Shown here: positions 8,138 to 16,793 of the stretch, in pieces
Position numbering within the stretch: position 1 is the stretch's first letter
How the letters are laid out: the number at the start of each line of letters is the position of its first letter
NCBI GenBank assembly: GCA_018711005.1
Contig: DVIT01000032.1
Coordinates: 1 to 55,826, forward strand
Origin: Candidatus Scybalocola faecigallinarum
GTDB taxonomy: Bacteria; Bacillota; Clostridia; Lachnospirales; Lachnospiraceae
Length of the DNA stretch: 55,826 nt
Reading direction: 5' to 3'
Made by a program: the position numbers and the translations under genes
The notes under the pieces: model-generated
Seen by the model: the letters and a program-made list of their open reading frames with translations, nothing else
The model's database searches: none
Told to the model about the DNA's origin: nothing

Positions 8138-8911
8138 ATGATCGAGATTCAAAATCTTACGAAAATTTACCGACTGAGTAAAAAGCAGCAAAAGGAACAA
8201 AAGACAAAAGATACTCAGAAAAAAGCTGTGGATGATCTTTCTCTTAGCGTATATCCGGGAGAGATCTTCGGCCTGCTGGGAACAAATGGAGCGGGAAAGA
8301 CCACAACGCTCCGGTGCCTGGCAACCTTGCTGAAGCCTACAGAAGGCACCATTACTGTAGATGACCTGGATGTATGCCGGGATTCGGAAAAGGTGCGGGC
8401 CAAGATCAGTTTTTTGACCAATGAGATCAAGATGGATCCGTATTTTACGCCGGATTATTTATTTTCCTTTTTCGGACGGCTCCGGGGAATGAAGGAAGAT
8501 ACCATTAATGCACGGAAAAAGGAATTGTTTGAGTATTTCGGCATTATGGATTTTAAGGATAAAAAGGTAGAGGAGCTTTCTACAGGTATGAAGCAGAAGG
8601 TTTCTATTGCCGTAAGCCTTGTCCATGATCCGGAGATCGTAATTTTTGATGAGCCAACCAATGGTCTGGATATTATTACTGCCAGAGCTGTGCTGGATTA
8701 TCTGCGCATGCTTAAGGAGCAGGGCAAGACCATTATCGTCTCTACCCATGTTATGTCTGAGGCACAAAAGCTGTGCGACCGTATTGCCATTATTATTGAC
8801 GGACGGCTGGCAGCTCTGGGAACCCTGGCTGAACTGGAAGCGATGACAAAGACCGGGGATCTGGAAGATGCCTTCTTTGAACTTTATAAGCAGCATGGGA
8901 AGGAGGCATAA
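8138..8911 (+). CDS. ABC exporter ATP-binding protein (NatA-like)
   Basis: 257 residues. Walker A GTNGAGKTT (48-56), signature LSTGMKQ (148-154 region) and Walker B IVIFDEPT (167-174), followed by the switch histidine in STHVMSE. The Q/K-rich insertion at residues 14-30 is unusual but lies in a surface loop before the core. It powers the ABC-2 permease encoded immediately downstream (stop TAA directly followed by ATG). The NatA/CcmA family includes sodium and drug exporters; the substrate cannot be told. Regulation is probably by the PadR protein upstream. Confidence 0.9.
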   Translation: MIEIQNLTKIYRLSKKQQKEQKTKDTQKKAVDDLSLSVYPGEIFGLLGTNGAGKTTTLRCLATLLKPTEGTITVDDLDVCRDSEKVRAKISFLTNEIKMDPYFTPDYLFSFFGRLRGMKEDTINARKKELFEYFGIMDFKDKKVEELSTGMKQKVSIAVSLVHDPEIVIFDEPTNGLDIITARAVLDYLRMLKEQGKTIIVSTHVMSEAQKLCDRIAIIIDGRLAALGTLAELEAMTKTGDLEDAFFELYKQHGKEA

Positions 8912-10117
8912 ATGATGAGAGGGTTAAAAGTTGTATTTAATAAAGAAATGCGCAGGGTGTTTCGGGAACCGAAGATGATCTTTTCCCTGTTTATCCTGCC
9001 GGTGATCTTAATGATCGGAATTTACGGACTGATCGGGTATCTGGGTCAGAACATGACTCAGGATATTGAAGATCACAGATCCATTGTTTATATGGAAAAT
9101 ATGCCGGAGGAGATTTCGGCCATGATGTCAGACTTTGCGGCACAGTCAGAGATCATTCCCATTGACGGGAGCAGTGATCTGGAGGCGATGAAAGCCCAGG
9201 TGGCGGACGGCAGTATTGACCTGATCGTGATCTTCCCGGAAAATTTTATGGAAACTGTCAACAGTTATGAAGAACAGGGAGAGATCCCGGATATTCAGGT
9301 TTTTTATAATCCTTCGGAGGATTATTCCAGCGAGGCATGGACCCGGCTGAATACAGCCTTAGACGGGATCGTCCGTCCAGGCCTTTTGGCCCAGCGTATC
9401 GGCGATATGAATATGCTTGAGGTATTTACAGTGAATGCCTCCGGCGGCGGTACAGTGATCGATGAACAGCGTGCAGCAGGACAGATCCTGTCCATGATGC
9501 TGCCTTACCTGATCACCATTCTTTTATTTGCCGGCACTATGAGTCTCGGAACAGATACCATTACCGGCGAGAAGGAGAGGGGAACTATGGCCAGTATGCT
9601 TGTGACCCCTGTGCGGCGCAGCGATATTGTTCTTGGAAAGCTTCTTGCCCTGACCTTTATGTCCATGCTCAGCGCCGCTGTTTATATTATTGCCCTTGTG
9701 GTGGCCATGCCCCAGGCTATGGGAACGGGAGATCTGGAATTTTCCTTTAACGCGTCCCAGATCGTTATGGTGGTGATCCTTATGATCCTGCTGGCGTTTT
9801 TCTATGTGGCTCTGGTAGGGCTGGTGGCAGTGCTTGCCAAGACTATGAAAGAAGCAACGACGTATGTATCCCCGCTGTACATTATTGTTATTGTGGCCGG
9901 CCTGTTTACCATGCTGTCCACTTCCGGCGGTCATGAAACATGGGAATATCTGGTTCCCATTTATAACGTGGCCCTGGCTCTGGGCGAGATCTTTACTCAG
10001 GAACTGACTGTTGTCCATTTCCTTCTGACCACAGGCAGCACCCTTGTGTACAGCGCCCTTATTTCAGGGATCATCGTTAAGGCCTTTAACAGTGAACGTT
10101 TTATGTTTAATGCATAA
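8912..10117 (+). CDS. ABC-2 type permease (NatB-like)
   Basis: 401 residues. The topology is that of an ABC-2 exporter: a first membrane helix (about 22-42), a large extracytoplasmic domain (about 45-190), then five or more helices in the C-terminal half, with the GEKERGTMASMLVTPVRRSDIVLGKL coupling region typical of NatB permeases. It pairs with the ATPase upstream to form the exporter, probably as a dimer of each. Start ATG 8912 directly abuts the ATPase stop; ATG 8915 is an alternative. A short hairpin follows. Confidence 0.88.
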   Translation: MMRGLKVVFNKEMRRVFREPKMIFSLFILPVILMIGIYGLIGYLGQNMTQDIEDHRSIVYMENMPEEISAMMSDFAAQSEIIPIDGSSDLEAMKAQVADGSIDLIVIFPENFMETVNSYEEQGEIPDIQVFYNPSEDYSSEAWTRLNTALDGIVRPGLLAQRIGDMNMLEVFTVNASGGGTVIDEQRAAGQILSMMLPYLITILLFAGTMSLGTDTITGEKERGTMASMLVTPVRRSDIVLGKLLALTFMSMLSAAVYIIALVVAMPQAMGTGDLEFSFNASQIVMVVILMILLAFFYVALVGLVAVLAKTMKEATTYVSPLYIIVIVAGLFTMLSTSGGHETWEYLVPIYNVALALGEIFTQELTVVHFLLTTGSTLVYSALISGIIVKAFNSERFMFNA

Positions 10118-10120
10118 ATC

Positions 10121-10149
10121 ACAGCCCTTCCGGCCGTTTTGAGGGCTGT
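10121..10149 (+). terminator. Terminator of the PadR-ABC operon
   Basis: ACAGCCCT (10121-10128) pairs with AGGGCTGT (10142-10149), followed by CTTTAAAT. The U-run is weak. Confidence 0.55.
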
Positions 10150-10309
10150 CTTTAAATCTCTATAAACGGCAAAGTTCTAAATTCCTCTTTTGAGGCATAC
10201 AGTAGACTATATAAAATTTCGTGACTGTGTCCGTCCGGCCAAAGGGCCGGCCTGGCATGAAGCTGCGGACAGGGATGGCTGCTGTGTGGCGAGAAGGAGG
10301 AATTTTTTT

Positions 10310-11473
10310 ATGGCCGATTATGATAGATTTATATCCTATATCTATTTGTACGAACGGGGCATGAAAACCATGAATACAGGATTTGCCAAGGTGGAAAGCC
10401 GGAGCGGTCAGTGCCGGGTCAATATTACCATGAAAAATATGTATCATGAAAGCCATGTGAAATTTTCGGTCTATATGTTTGTGCGCCGGGAAAAGCGTCT
10501 CCTGGGGATCTTGCTGGGAGAATTGCAGACCCAAAACAGTACGGGAACCTTTGACGGGGTAACTGATAGTGAAAATATCCAGGGCTCCGGCTATACATTA
10601 GATGAAGTGTGCGGAATGATCATCCGGGGAGATAACGGAAAGATCTATGGCACCGGATGGGACGATGAAGCTTTGGATATTGACCGGTTTGCACCGATAT
10701 CCGAGGCAGAGGCCGGGGCCGATGCCCCTGCCGCCTCCACCGATGCCCCTGCCCCCGGCGCCGCCGTTGATGCCCAGACAGAGACGTTGGAGAGGGTTTC
10801 CGGCGCCGATGTGCAGACTGGAGCATCGGAGGACATAGAGACGCCGGAGAACATAGGGGCATCGGAGGAGGATCCCTTATCCGGATGGAATGCTTTTATG
10901 GATCCCCAGCTGCCTAAAAAGCTGGACAGCACGGTCCCTGTGGAGGAATTAAATCTCAGGGCAGAGTCTATGGGAGGGGCGGCAGCCCGGCTGGAGGATA
11001 TGGCGCCGGAGCCTGCAGACAGAGACGATGCCGGAGCTGGCGCCGGTCTTGCGGAGACTCAAAAGCCTGTTTCCGGTCATGAAGATCCGGTATTTAAAAT
11101 GTCGCCGTTGGAAAAGATCATTGACGGGGGAATGCGCATGTTTCCTTTTGAAGATGATGAGATTACAGCCTGTGTGCGCATGGAACCCCAGGATATTGGC
11201 CTGCTTCCCATGCCATACTGGCGTTTGGCCGGAAACAGCTTTTTGCTTCACGGGTACTATAGTTACCGGCATTTGATCATGGCTCAGAAAAAGGATGGCA
11301 CATATATTTTCGGGATTCCCGGCGTGGATGATGAGCGGGAACGGTTCATGGCAAAACTGTTTGGCTTTTCTCAATTTAAGCCGGTGCGGGTGAATGCCGC
11401 CGGGCCGGGGCGGTTCGGATACTGGTGTATGGCGCTGGAAGATCCCGCGTCTGGTGAGCGGTCGGTGGTGTGA
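10310..11473 (+). CDS. Protein of unknown function with two conserved-looking ends and a low-complexity linker
   Basis: 387 residues. The start at 10310 is set by AAGGAGG about 10 bases upstream; the frame is open further upstream, but that part looks non-coding and includes a leader hairpin (CCGGCC 10235-10240, GGCCGG 10245-10250). The N-terminal 100 residues look like a beta-rich domain (MADYDRFISYIYLYERG, VKFSVYMFVRREKRLLGILLGEL). A linker follows, rich in Ala, Pro, Asp and Glu (about 135-290). The C-terminal 100 residues form a second domain (SPLEKIIDGGMRMFPFED, PYWRLAGNSFLLHGYYSYRHLIM). It has no signal peptide or membrane helix, so it is cytosolic. I think this belongs to a Lachnospiraceae family of unknown function. 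It is a single-gene unit with a very strong terminator. Confidence 0.75.
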   Translation: MADYDRFISYIYLYERGMKTMNTGFAKVESRSGQCRVNITMKNMYHESHVKFSVYMFVRREKRLLGILLGELQTQNSTGTFDGVTDSENIQGSGYTLDEVCGMIIRGDNGKIYGTGWDDEALDIDRFAPISEAEAGADAPAASTDAPAPGAAVDAQTETLERVSGADVQTGASEDIETPENIGASEEDPLSGWNAFMDPQLPKKLDSTVPVEELNLRAESMGGAAARLEDMAPEPADRDDAGAGAGLAETQKPVSGHEDPVFKMSPLEKIIDGGMRMFPFEDDEITACVRMEPQDIGLLPMPYWRLAGNSFLLHGYYSYRHLIMAQKKDGTYIFGIPGVDDERERFMAKLFGFSQFKPVRVNAAGPGRFGYWCMALEDPASGERSVV

Positions 11474-11480
11474 GATAAAT

Positions 11481-11527
11481 ATTTTCCGGGATATGTAGAT
11501 GATCTACATATCCCGGAAAATTTTTTT
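11481..11527 (+). terminator. Very strong intrinsic terminator
   Basis: A perfect 20-bp stem (11481-11500 with 11502-11521) is followed by a run of seven T. It insulates the unknown gene from the pot operon. Confidence 0.92.
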
Positions 11528-11528
11528 G

Positions 11529-11692
11529 TGTTCACGGGGGACAGTGATCTGCTGTTTCCGGCTGCCGTGAACAGTAATAAGAGTTGTTACTATTCACAGC
11601 CACCCCACCCGCATGCACATTCGTCGCGCTTACGCGCTTCAGTCCCGCCCCTTACGGGGCTAAGACTGCTTATGTGGCTGTGAATAGCAACT
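11529..11692. repeat. Pair of nested hairpins, possible intergenic repeat element
   Basis: The first unit pairs TGTTCACGG (11529-11537) with CCGTGAACA (11565-11573). The second pairs CTATTCACAGCCAC (11590-11603) with GTGGCTGTGAATAG (11674-11687). Its 70-base interior contains CGCG/CGCG and GCCCC/GGGGC stem-loops flanked by CAGTC/GACTG. The long terminal inverted repeat and the non-coding GC-rich core resemble a miniature repeat element or structured RNA. No second copy is in this window. Confidence 0.45.
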
Positions 11693-11730
11693 AAAAGTTT
11701 ACATATACAAAACTTTTTGTTCATAAAATG

Positions 11731-11758
11731 TTGACACGGATTAAAATGCGTGTATAAT
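11731..11758 (+). promoter_or_regulatory. Promoter of the polyamine-uptake operon
   Basis: TTGACA (11731-11736) and TATAAT (11753-11758) are both perfect consensus, spaced by 16 bases. The predicted start is near 11765, giving a leader of about 100 bases. Confidence 0.85.
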
Positions 11759-11801
11759 TATGCCTTGTGAGAAATGGCGGGAGTACAGTATCGCCCAAGA
11801 C

Positions 11802-11830
11802 CGGACCGGGGAAGGAACTTCCCCGGTCCG
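11802..11830 (+). other. 13-bp leader hairpin before the pot operon regulator
   Basis: CGGACCGGGGAAG (11802-11814), loop GAA, then its exact complement (11818-11830). There is no following U-run. The hairpin lies entirely in the predicted 5' leader between promoter and ribosome binding site, so it could stabilise the mRNA or be the binding site of the regulator. Confidence 0.7.
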
Positions 11831-11865
11831 ATTCTGTAGAAGAAAAAGCGAAAGGTGCGTGGAGG

Positions 11866-12399
11866 ATGCAGATCGGAGAAAAACTGAAAAGACTAAGATT
11901 AAAGAACCAGCTGACGCTGGAGGAACTGGCTAACCGCTGCGAGGTGACCAAGGGCTTTTTATCCCAGGTGGAACGCAACCTTACGTCGCCGTCTATTGCC
12001 ACCCTGGCGGATATACTGGAGGCCCTGGGGACAACTTTGGGCGCTTTTTTTTCCGAAGAAAAGGATGAAAAGATCGTCTTTGGCACCGGGGATTTTTTTG
12101 AAAATCATCAGGAGGCATTTGACATTTTTTATATTGTGCCTAATGCCCAGAAAAATACTATGGAGCCGATCCGGCTGGAACTGAAAAAAGGCGGATGTTC
12201 CCAACAGGTGGAGCCGTTTGAAGGGGAAGTGTTCGGTTATGTGCTGGCCGGACGGATAACCCTGCACTATGGTGAGAAAACTTTTATTGTGAAAAAGGGA
12301 CAGACCTTTTATTTTAAATGCGACTGCCCCCATTTTTTAAGTAACGAATGGGAGAGTACGGCGAAGGTTTTATGGGTATCCACACCGCCGTCATTTTAA
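11866..12399 (+). CDS. XRE-family regulator with C-terminal cupin, polyamine-responsive type
   Basis: 177 residues. An N-terminal XRE helix-turn-helix (about 5-60: LKRLRLKNQLTLEELANRCEVTKGFLSQVER) is joined to a C-terminal cupin (about 105-175: GEVFGYVLAGRITLHYGEKTFIVKKGQTFYF). This is the PuuR-like architecture, in which the cupin senses a small molecule. The gene leads the pot operon (25 bases before potA), so the ligand is probably spermidine or putrescine. The start at 11866 has AAAGGTG 8 bases upstream, with a GGAGG directly against the ATG. The frame is open back to 11767, but that part would encode the promoter-proximal leader and hairpin. Confidence 0.88.
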   Translation: MQIGEKLKRLRLKNQLTLEELANRCEVTKGFLSQVERNLTSPSIATLADILEALGTTLGAFFSEEKDEKIVFGTGDFFENHQEAFDIFYIVPNAQKNTMEPIRLELKKGGCSQQVEPFEGEVFGYVLAGRITLHYGEKTFIVKKGQTFYFKCDCPHFLSNEWESTAKVLWVSTPPSF

Positions 12400-12423
12400 A
12401 GGATAAGGGAGAGACTGCACAGG

Positions 12424-13467
12424 ATGAACAAATTGATCGAATTAAAAAATCTTACGAAAAATTTTGAAGATCAGCAGGTTTTGCGGGGCATTAACCTGGA
12501 TGTTTATGAAAATGAATTTTTGACCCTTTTAGGGCCCAGCGGATGCGGAAAAACAACGACCCTGCGTATTATTGCAGGCTTTGAGGAGCCCAGCTCCGGC
12601 CAGGTGCTGTTTAACGGCATTGAGATTTCCAAAGTGCCGCCGTATAAGCGGGAGGTTAATACGGTATTCCAGAAATACGCCTTATTTCCCCATATGAACG
12701 TGTTTGAAAATATTGCCTTTGGCCTGAATATTAAGAAAATGGACAAAAACGTGATTCGCCAGAAGGTGGAGCGCATGCTGAAGCTGGTAGGCCTTGAAGG
12801 CTTTGGCAGCAGAGATGTAACCCTGCTGTCCGGCGGACAGCAGCAGCGTGTCGCCATTGCCCGGGCTTTGGTTAATGAGCCTAAGGTGCTGCTTTTAGAT
12901 GAGCCGCTGGGCGCCCTGGATGCAAAAATGCGCAAGGACATGCAGCGGGAGCTGAAAAAGATCCAGCAGGAGGTGGGGATCACCTTTATTTACGTGACCC
13001 ACGACCAGGAAGAAGCCCTGTCCATGTCCGATACAGTGGTCGTCATGAATGACGGCGAGATCCAGCAGATCGGTTCGCCTACGGATATTTATAACGAGCC
13101 GGAGAACCGTTTTGTGGCCAGCTTTATCGGCGAGTCCAATATTATCGAAGGCACGATGGTCAAAGACTATTTGGTGGAATTTGACGGATTCCGGTTTGAA
13201 TGTGTCGATAAAGGCTTTGAGGACAATGAAGCCATTGAAGTGGTGCTTCGGCCGGAGGATCTGGATATTGTAGCGCCGGATCAGGCAAGGATCACAGGCG
13301 TTGTCCGTTCTGTAACCTTTAAAGGCGTTCATTATGAGATCCTTGTAGAGACAGAGCTGCGCACCTACATGATCCATACAACGGATTATGCCGAAGAAGG
13401 CCGGAATGTGGGGCTTTTGTTTGGCCCTGAGGACATTCATGTTATGAGCCGGATGGGAGGGTACTGA
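12424..13467 (+). CDS. potA: Spermidine/putrescine ABC transporter ATP-binding protein
   Basis: 347 residues. Walker [10 protein letters not shown] (37-45), Q-loop in FQKYALFPH, signature LSGGQQQR (135-142), Walker B LLLDEP, switch THDQEEA, and a C-terminal TOBE-like regulatory domain (about 235-347). PotA hydrolyses ATP in the cytosol for polyamine import through PotB and PotC with the receptor PotD. It overlaps potB by 1 base (TGATG). The position in an operon with potB and potCD supports the substrate call. Confidence 0.94.
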   Translation: MNKLIELKNLTKNFEDQQVLRGINLDVYENEFLTLLGPSGCGKTTTLRIIAGFEEPSSGQVLFNGIEISKVPPYKREVNTVFQKYALFPHMNVFENIAFGLNIKKMDKNVIRQKVERMLKLVGLEGFGSRDVTLLSGGQQQRVAIARALVNEPKVLLLDEPLGALDAKMRKDMQRELKKIQQEVGITFIYVTHDQEEALSMSDTVVVMNDGEIQQIGSPTDIYNEPENRFVASFIGESNIIEGTMVKDYLVEFDGFRFECVDKGFEDNEAIEVVLRPEDLDIVAPDQARITGVVRSVTFKGVHYEILVETELRTYMIHTTDYAEEGRNVGLLFGPEDIHVMSRMGGY

Positions 13468-14285
13468 TGAAGCATTTTAAAAAACTGACCTACCCTTATG
13501 TGATCTGGTCGGCGCTGATGATCGTTGTGCCGCTGCTGCTTATTGCCCTGTACGCCTTTACGACGGACGGCAATGTTGTTAAAAAAGTAAGCTTTACACT
13601 GGAAAATTTTGCCAAGATCATAGAGCCCACCTACCTGAATGTGTTCTGGAAGTCCATTAAAATGGGAGCGATCACCACGGTGATCTGCCTTGTCGTTGGC
13701 TATCCGCTGGCCTATATTATTTCCAAATGCAAGGAGGAAGTCCAGGGCCTGCTTATTCTTGTGGTGACCATCCCCACATGGATCAACATGCTGCTGCGGA
13801 CGTACGCATGGATGAATCTTCTGGCAGACAACGGCATTATCAATAACCTGCTGTCAAAGCTGGGGATCGGCCCGCTGACAATGATGTATACGGATTTTTC
13901 AGTGATCCTGGGAATGGTGTGCAACTTCCTTCCCTTTATGATCATTCCCATACACACATCCCTCAGCAAAATGGATCATTCTCTGATTGAGGCGGCCTAT
14001 GACCTGGGGGCGGATCCGGTACAGACATTCCGCAAGATCATATTAAAGCTGTCCATGCCCGGAGTGATCAACGGATGTATGATGGTTTTTCTTATGTCCA
14101 TTTCCACCTTTGTTATCCCCAAGCTTCTTGGGGGCGGCCAGTATGTGCTGGTGGGTAATCTTATTGAGAATCAGTTTATTTCTGTAGGAGACTGGAATTT
14201 TGGCAGCGCCATTTCCCTGCTTTTAGCAGCCATAATCCTGATCTTCATGAGAGTTACGAAAAAAATCGACGTAAAAGAGAACTAG
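13467..14285 (+). CDS. potB: Spermidine/putrescine ABC transporter permease
   Basis: 272 residues, about six membrane helices. The EAA loop that contacts the ATPase is visible as EAAYDLGADPVQTFRKIIL (about residues 173-191). PotB forms half of the membrane channel with PotC. It is translationally coupled to potA through the TGATG overlap, and potCD begins 9 bases after its stop with GGAGGGG as ribosome binding site. Confidence 0.93.
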   Translation: MKHFKKLTYPYVIWSALMIVVPLLLIALYAFTTDGNVVKKVSFTLENFAKIIEPTYLNVFWKSIKMGAITTVICLVVGYPLAYIISKCKEEVQGLLILVVTIPTWINMLLRTYAWMNLLADNGIINNLLSKLGIGPLTMMYTDFSVILGMVCNFLPFMIIPIHTSLSKMDHSLIEAAYDLGADPVQTFRKIILKLSMPGVINGCMMVFLMSISTFVIPKLLGGGQYVLVGNLIENQFISVGDWNFGSAISLLLAAIILIFMRVTKKIDVKEN

Positions 14286-14294
14286 GAGGGGCCG

Positions 14295-16160
14295 ATGAAA
14301 GGATTGAGACGTTTTTTATCACGATTTTACATGGCGCTGTGCTTTATATTTTTCTATCTCCCCATTGTGGTGACAGTGATCTTCTCCTTTAACTCCTCCA
14401 AATCACTGACCAACTTTACAGGATTTTCCCTGCGCTGGTACGAGGAGCTTTTGTCCAACAGCGAGATTATGTCCGCTGTTTATGTGTCGGTTACTGTGGC
14501 CCTGCTGTCTACCGTCGTTTCTACTGTGCTGGGAACAATGACAGCGCTGGGCCTGTCCAAGTCCAGGAAATTCTTAAAGGAATATTTGCTGAATGTCAAC
14601 AATATTCCTGTGCTGAACCCGGAGATCGTGTCAGCCATTTCCCTGATGCTGCTGTTTTCATCGGTGGGAATGCCCAAAGGCTACTGGACCATGCTTTTAG
14701 CCCATATCAGCTTTTGTACGCCTTTTGTGATCACCAGCGTATATCCTAAGGTGCGCAGCCTTGATCCCAACCTGGCCAATGCGGCAATGGACCTGGGAGC
14801 TACGCCTTTCCAGGCGCTGACAAAGGTCATCCTTCCCATGATCCGTCCCGGGATCTTTGCCGGGGCGCTGCTGGCATTTACCATGTCCTTTGACGATTTT
14901 GTTATTTCCTACTTTGTATCCGGAAATGGCGTGAAAAATATTTCCATCATTGTATATAACATGACAAAGCGCATCAACCCTACCATTAACGCTTTGTCTA
15001 CCATTGTTATTGTTGTCATTGTGGCCATTTTGGTATTTGTTAATGTGATCCCGGTGATCCGGAAAAAACGCAGGAAAACAGAGGCATCCTACTCAAAGCA
15101 CAAAAAGCGCAGCTACATTGCTGCCGGCGTGGCCTGTGTCCTTTTAATCTGTCTGGTGGCAGGGATTTCCGCAGCCAGCCAGGGCGGCAAAAAGACGCTG
15201 TATGTATACAATGCCGGGGAATACATTGATCCGGATCTGCTGACACAGTTTGAAAATGAATACAACTGCACCGTGATCTATGATACTTTTGAATCCAATG
15301 AAATGATGTATACAAAGCTGAGCAGCGGCGAGCGTTACGATGTACTCGTGCCGTCAGATTATATGATTGAGCGGCTGATCCGGGAGGAGTATCTGGCGCC
15401 GATCCAGTGGGATCTTATTACCAATAAGGACAAGCTTATGGATGAAGTGCTGGATAAAAGCTATGACCCGGGAAATGTGTATTCTGTGCCCTATTTCTGG
15501 GGGACGGTAGGCATTTTGTATGATACCACCGTTGTCAGCGAGGAAGATATGGCCGCCGGATGGGATGTGCTGATGAATCCCAAATACCGGGGAAATCTGT
15601 ACATGTATGACAGTGAGCGGGATTCCTTTATGGTTGCCCTTAAGGCCCTGGGATATTCCATGAATACTCATGATGAGGAACAGATCCGGGAGGCTTATGA
15701 ATGGCTTATTACCCAGCGGGATTCCATGGATCCGGTATATGCCGGAGATGATGTAATTGACAATATGATCAGCGGCAACAAGGCACTGGCCATTGTTTAT
15801 TCCGGGGATGCGTCCTATATTATGAGTGAAAATGAAAATATGAGCTACTGCACTCCGTCCCAGGGAACAAACCTGTGGTATGATGCCATGGTGATCACCA
15901 AAAACTGCCAGGAAACCGAGCTTGCCCATGCATTTATCGACTTTATGCTCAGGGACGATGTGGCCCTGGCCAATACAGAGTATGTAGGTTATACATCCGT
16001 TGTTTCCTCGGCCTATGAGGCCATGCAGGAGACCACTTATGCCGGGATCAATGCCTATGTACCGGATATATCCAACAGTAAAAACGAGATTTTTGCTTAC
16101 CAGGATACAGAGATCAAGCGGCTCTTTGCCGAGCTGTGGACAAAAGTTAAAGCACAATAA
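14295..16160 (+). CDS. potCD: Fused PotC permease - PotD polyamine-binding protein
   Basis: 621 residues, a fusion of two normally separate proteins. Residues 1-255 are a PotC permease with six membrane helices and the EAA loop AAMDLGATPFQALTKVILP (163-181). A basic linker (256-272) leads into a seventh helix (about 273-295, SYIAAGVACVLLICLVAGIS), after which residues 300-621 are a PotD-type receptor (LYVYNAGEYIDPDLLTQFE, YSVPYFWGTVGILYD). The extra helix puts the receptor outside the cell, tethered to its own channel, replacing the usual lipid anchor. Such potCD fusions are known in Firmicutes. No internal start or frameshift is needed to explain it. The transporter probably imports spermidine or putrescine. 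Confidence 0.93.
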   Translation: MKGLRRFLSRFYMALCFIFFYLPIVVTVIFSFNSSKSLTNFTGFSLRWYEELLSNSEIMSAVYVSVTVALLSTVVSTVLGTMTALGLSKSRKFLKEYLLNVNNIPVLNPEIVSAISLMLLFSSVGMPKGYWTMLLAHISFCTPFVITSVYPKVRSLDPNLANAAMDLGATPFQALTKVILPMIRPGIFAGALLAFTMSFDDFVISYFVSGNGVKNISIIVYNMTKRINPTINALSTIVIVVIVAILVFVNVIPVIRKKRRKTEASYSKHKKRSYIAAGVACVLLICLVAGISAASQGGKKTLYVYNAGEYIDPDLLTQFENEYNCTVIYDTFESNEMMYTKLSSGERYDVLVPSDYMIERLIREEYLAPIQWDLITNKDKLMDEVLDKSYDPGNVYSVPYFWGTVGILYDTTVVSEEDMAAGWDVLMNPKYRGNLYMYDSERDSFMVALKALGYSMNTHDEEQIREAYEWLITQRDSMDPVYAGDDVIDNMISGNKALAIVYSGDASYIMSENENMSYCTPSQGTNLWYDAMVITKNCQETELAHAFIDFMLRDDVALANTEYVGYTSVVSSAYEAMQETTYAGINAYVPDISNSKNEIFAYQDTEIKRLFAELWTKVKAQ

Positions 16161-16175
16161 TAATTTGCAGGTTTA

Positions 16176-16208
16176 CATGCCGCGGCTTTTTTACAGGTTT
16201 GCGGCATG
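16176..16208 (+). other. Hairpin between potCD and the GNAT gene
   Basis: CATGCCGC (16176-16183) pairs with GCGGCATG (16201-16208), with TTTTTT in the loop rather than after the stem. It may weaken transcription from the pot operon into the next gene cluster but is not a classical terminator. Confidence 0.4.
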
Positions 16209-16226
16209 GGCCATGCCGGAGGCGTT

Positions 16227-16793
16227 ATGGAAGAACAATTCGCACAAGACAGAGACATAAAAATACCATTGACTCAGGGCAGCTTAAAAATACGACATTC
16301 CCATGTGGAGGATTTGCCCAGGATCATGGAGATCATTGCCATGGCCGTGAATTATATGAAGGAAAACCACATTGACCAGTGGAGTGAGAATTATCCCGAC
16401 CGGGGCCGTTTTTTGCAGGATATTGAGAAAAATGAAAGCTATATTTGCCAGATCGGCGGCTGTATTGCCGCAACCGCAGCCCTGTCCCTGAGGGATGAGC
16501 CTAATTATGAAAAAATCTTTGAGGGCCGGTGGAAAACTTCCGGCCCTTATGGCGTGATCCACCGGATTGCCGTGGACGACCGGTTTAAAGGCACCGGCGT
16601 GGCTGCCGCTTTTGTGGATCATATTGAAAAAATGTGTATAAACCGGGGGATTTATGCGGTCCGTGTGGATACTCACCGGGATAATCGGAGTATGGACCGG
16701 TTTTTAAGAAAGCACGGGTTTGACCGGTGCGGCATTATTTATGTGGAAGACGGCACCCAAAGGGTGGCCTATGAGAAGGAGCTTGAAAAATGA
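16227..16793 (+). CDS. GNAT-family N-acetyltransferase
   Basis: 188 residues. The GNAT core is visible: an N-terminal strand-helix (LKIRHSHVEDLPRIMEIIAMA), the central strands with HRIAVDDRFKGTGVAAAFVDHIEKM, which contains the acetyl-CoA loop (R/Q-x-x-G-x-G/A type), and the C-terminal VDTHRDNRSMDRFLRKHGFDRCGIIYV. The start at 16227 is preferred because GGAGG ends 4 bases upstream; GTG/ATG-like starts further up overlap the hairpin. Its stop overlaps the MFS start (ATGA), so it is the first gene of a five-gene overlapping cluster. The acetyl acceptor is unknown. Confidence 0.85.
   Translation: MEEQFAQDRDIKIPLTQGSLKIRHSHVEDLPRIMEIIAMAVNYMKENHIDQWSENYPDRGRFLQDIEKNESYICQIGGCIAATAALSLRDEPNYEKIFEGRWKTSGPYGVIHRIAVDDRFKGTGVAAAFVDHIEKMCINRGIYAVRVDTHRDNRSMDRFLRKHGFDRCGIIYVEDGTQRVAYEKELEK

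Noticed and set aside
10190-10309. N-terminal extension of the unknown protein at 10310
   Set aside because: The extension overlaps a leader hairpin and has no start signal, whereas AAGGAGG precedes the ATG at 10310.
11767-11865. N-terminal extension of the XRE-cupin regulator
   Set aside because: It would be encoded by the first bases of the transcript and the 13-bp hairpin; the helix-turn-helix begins right after ATG 11866.
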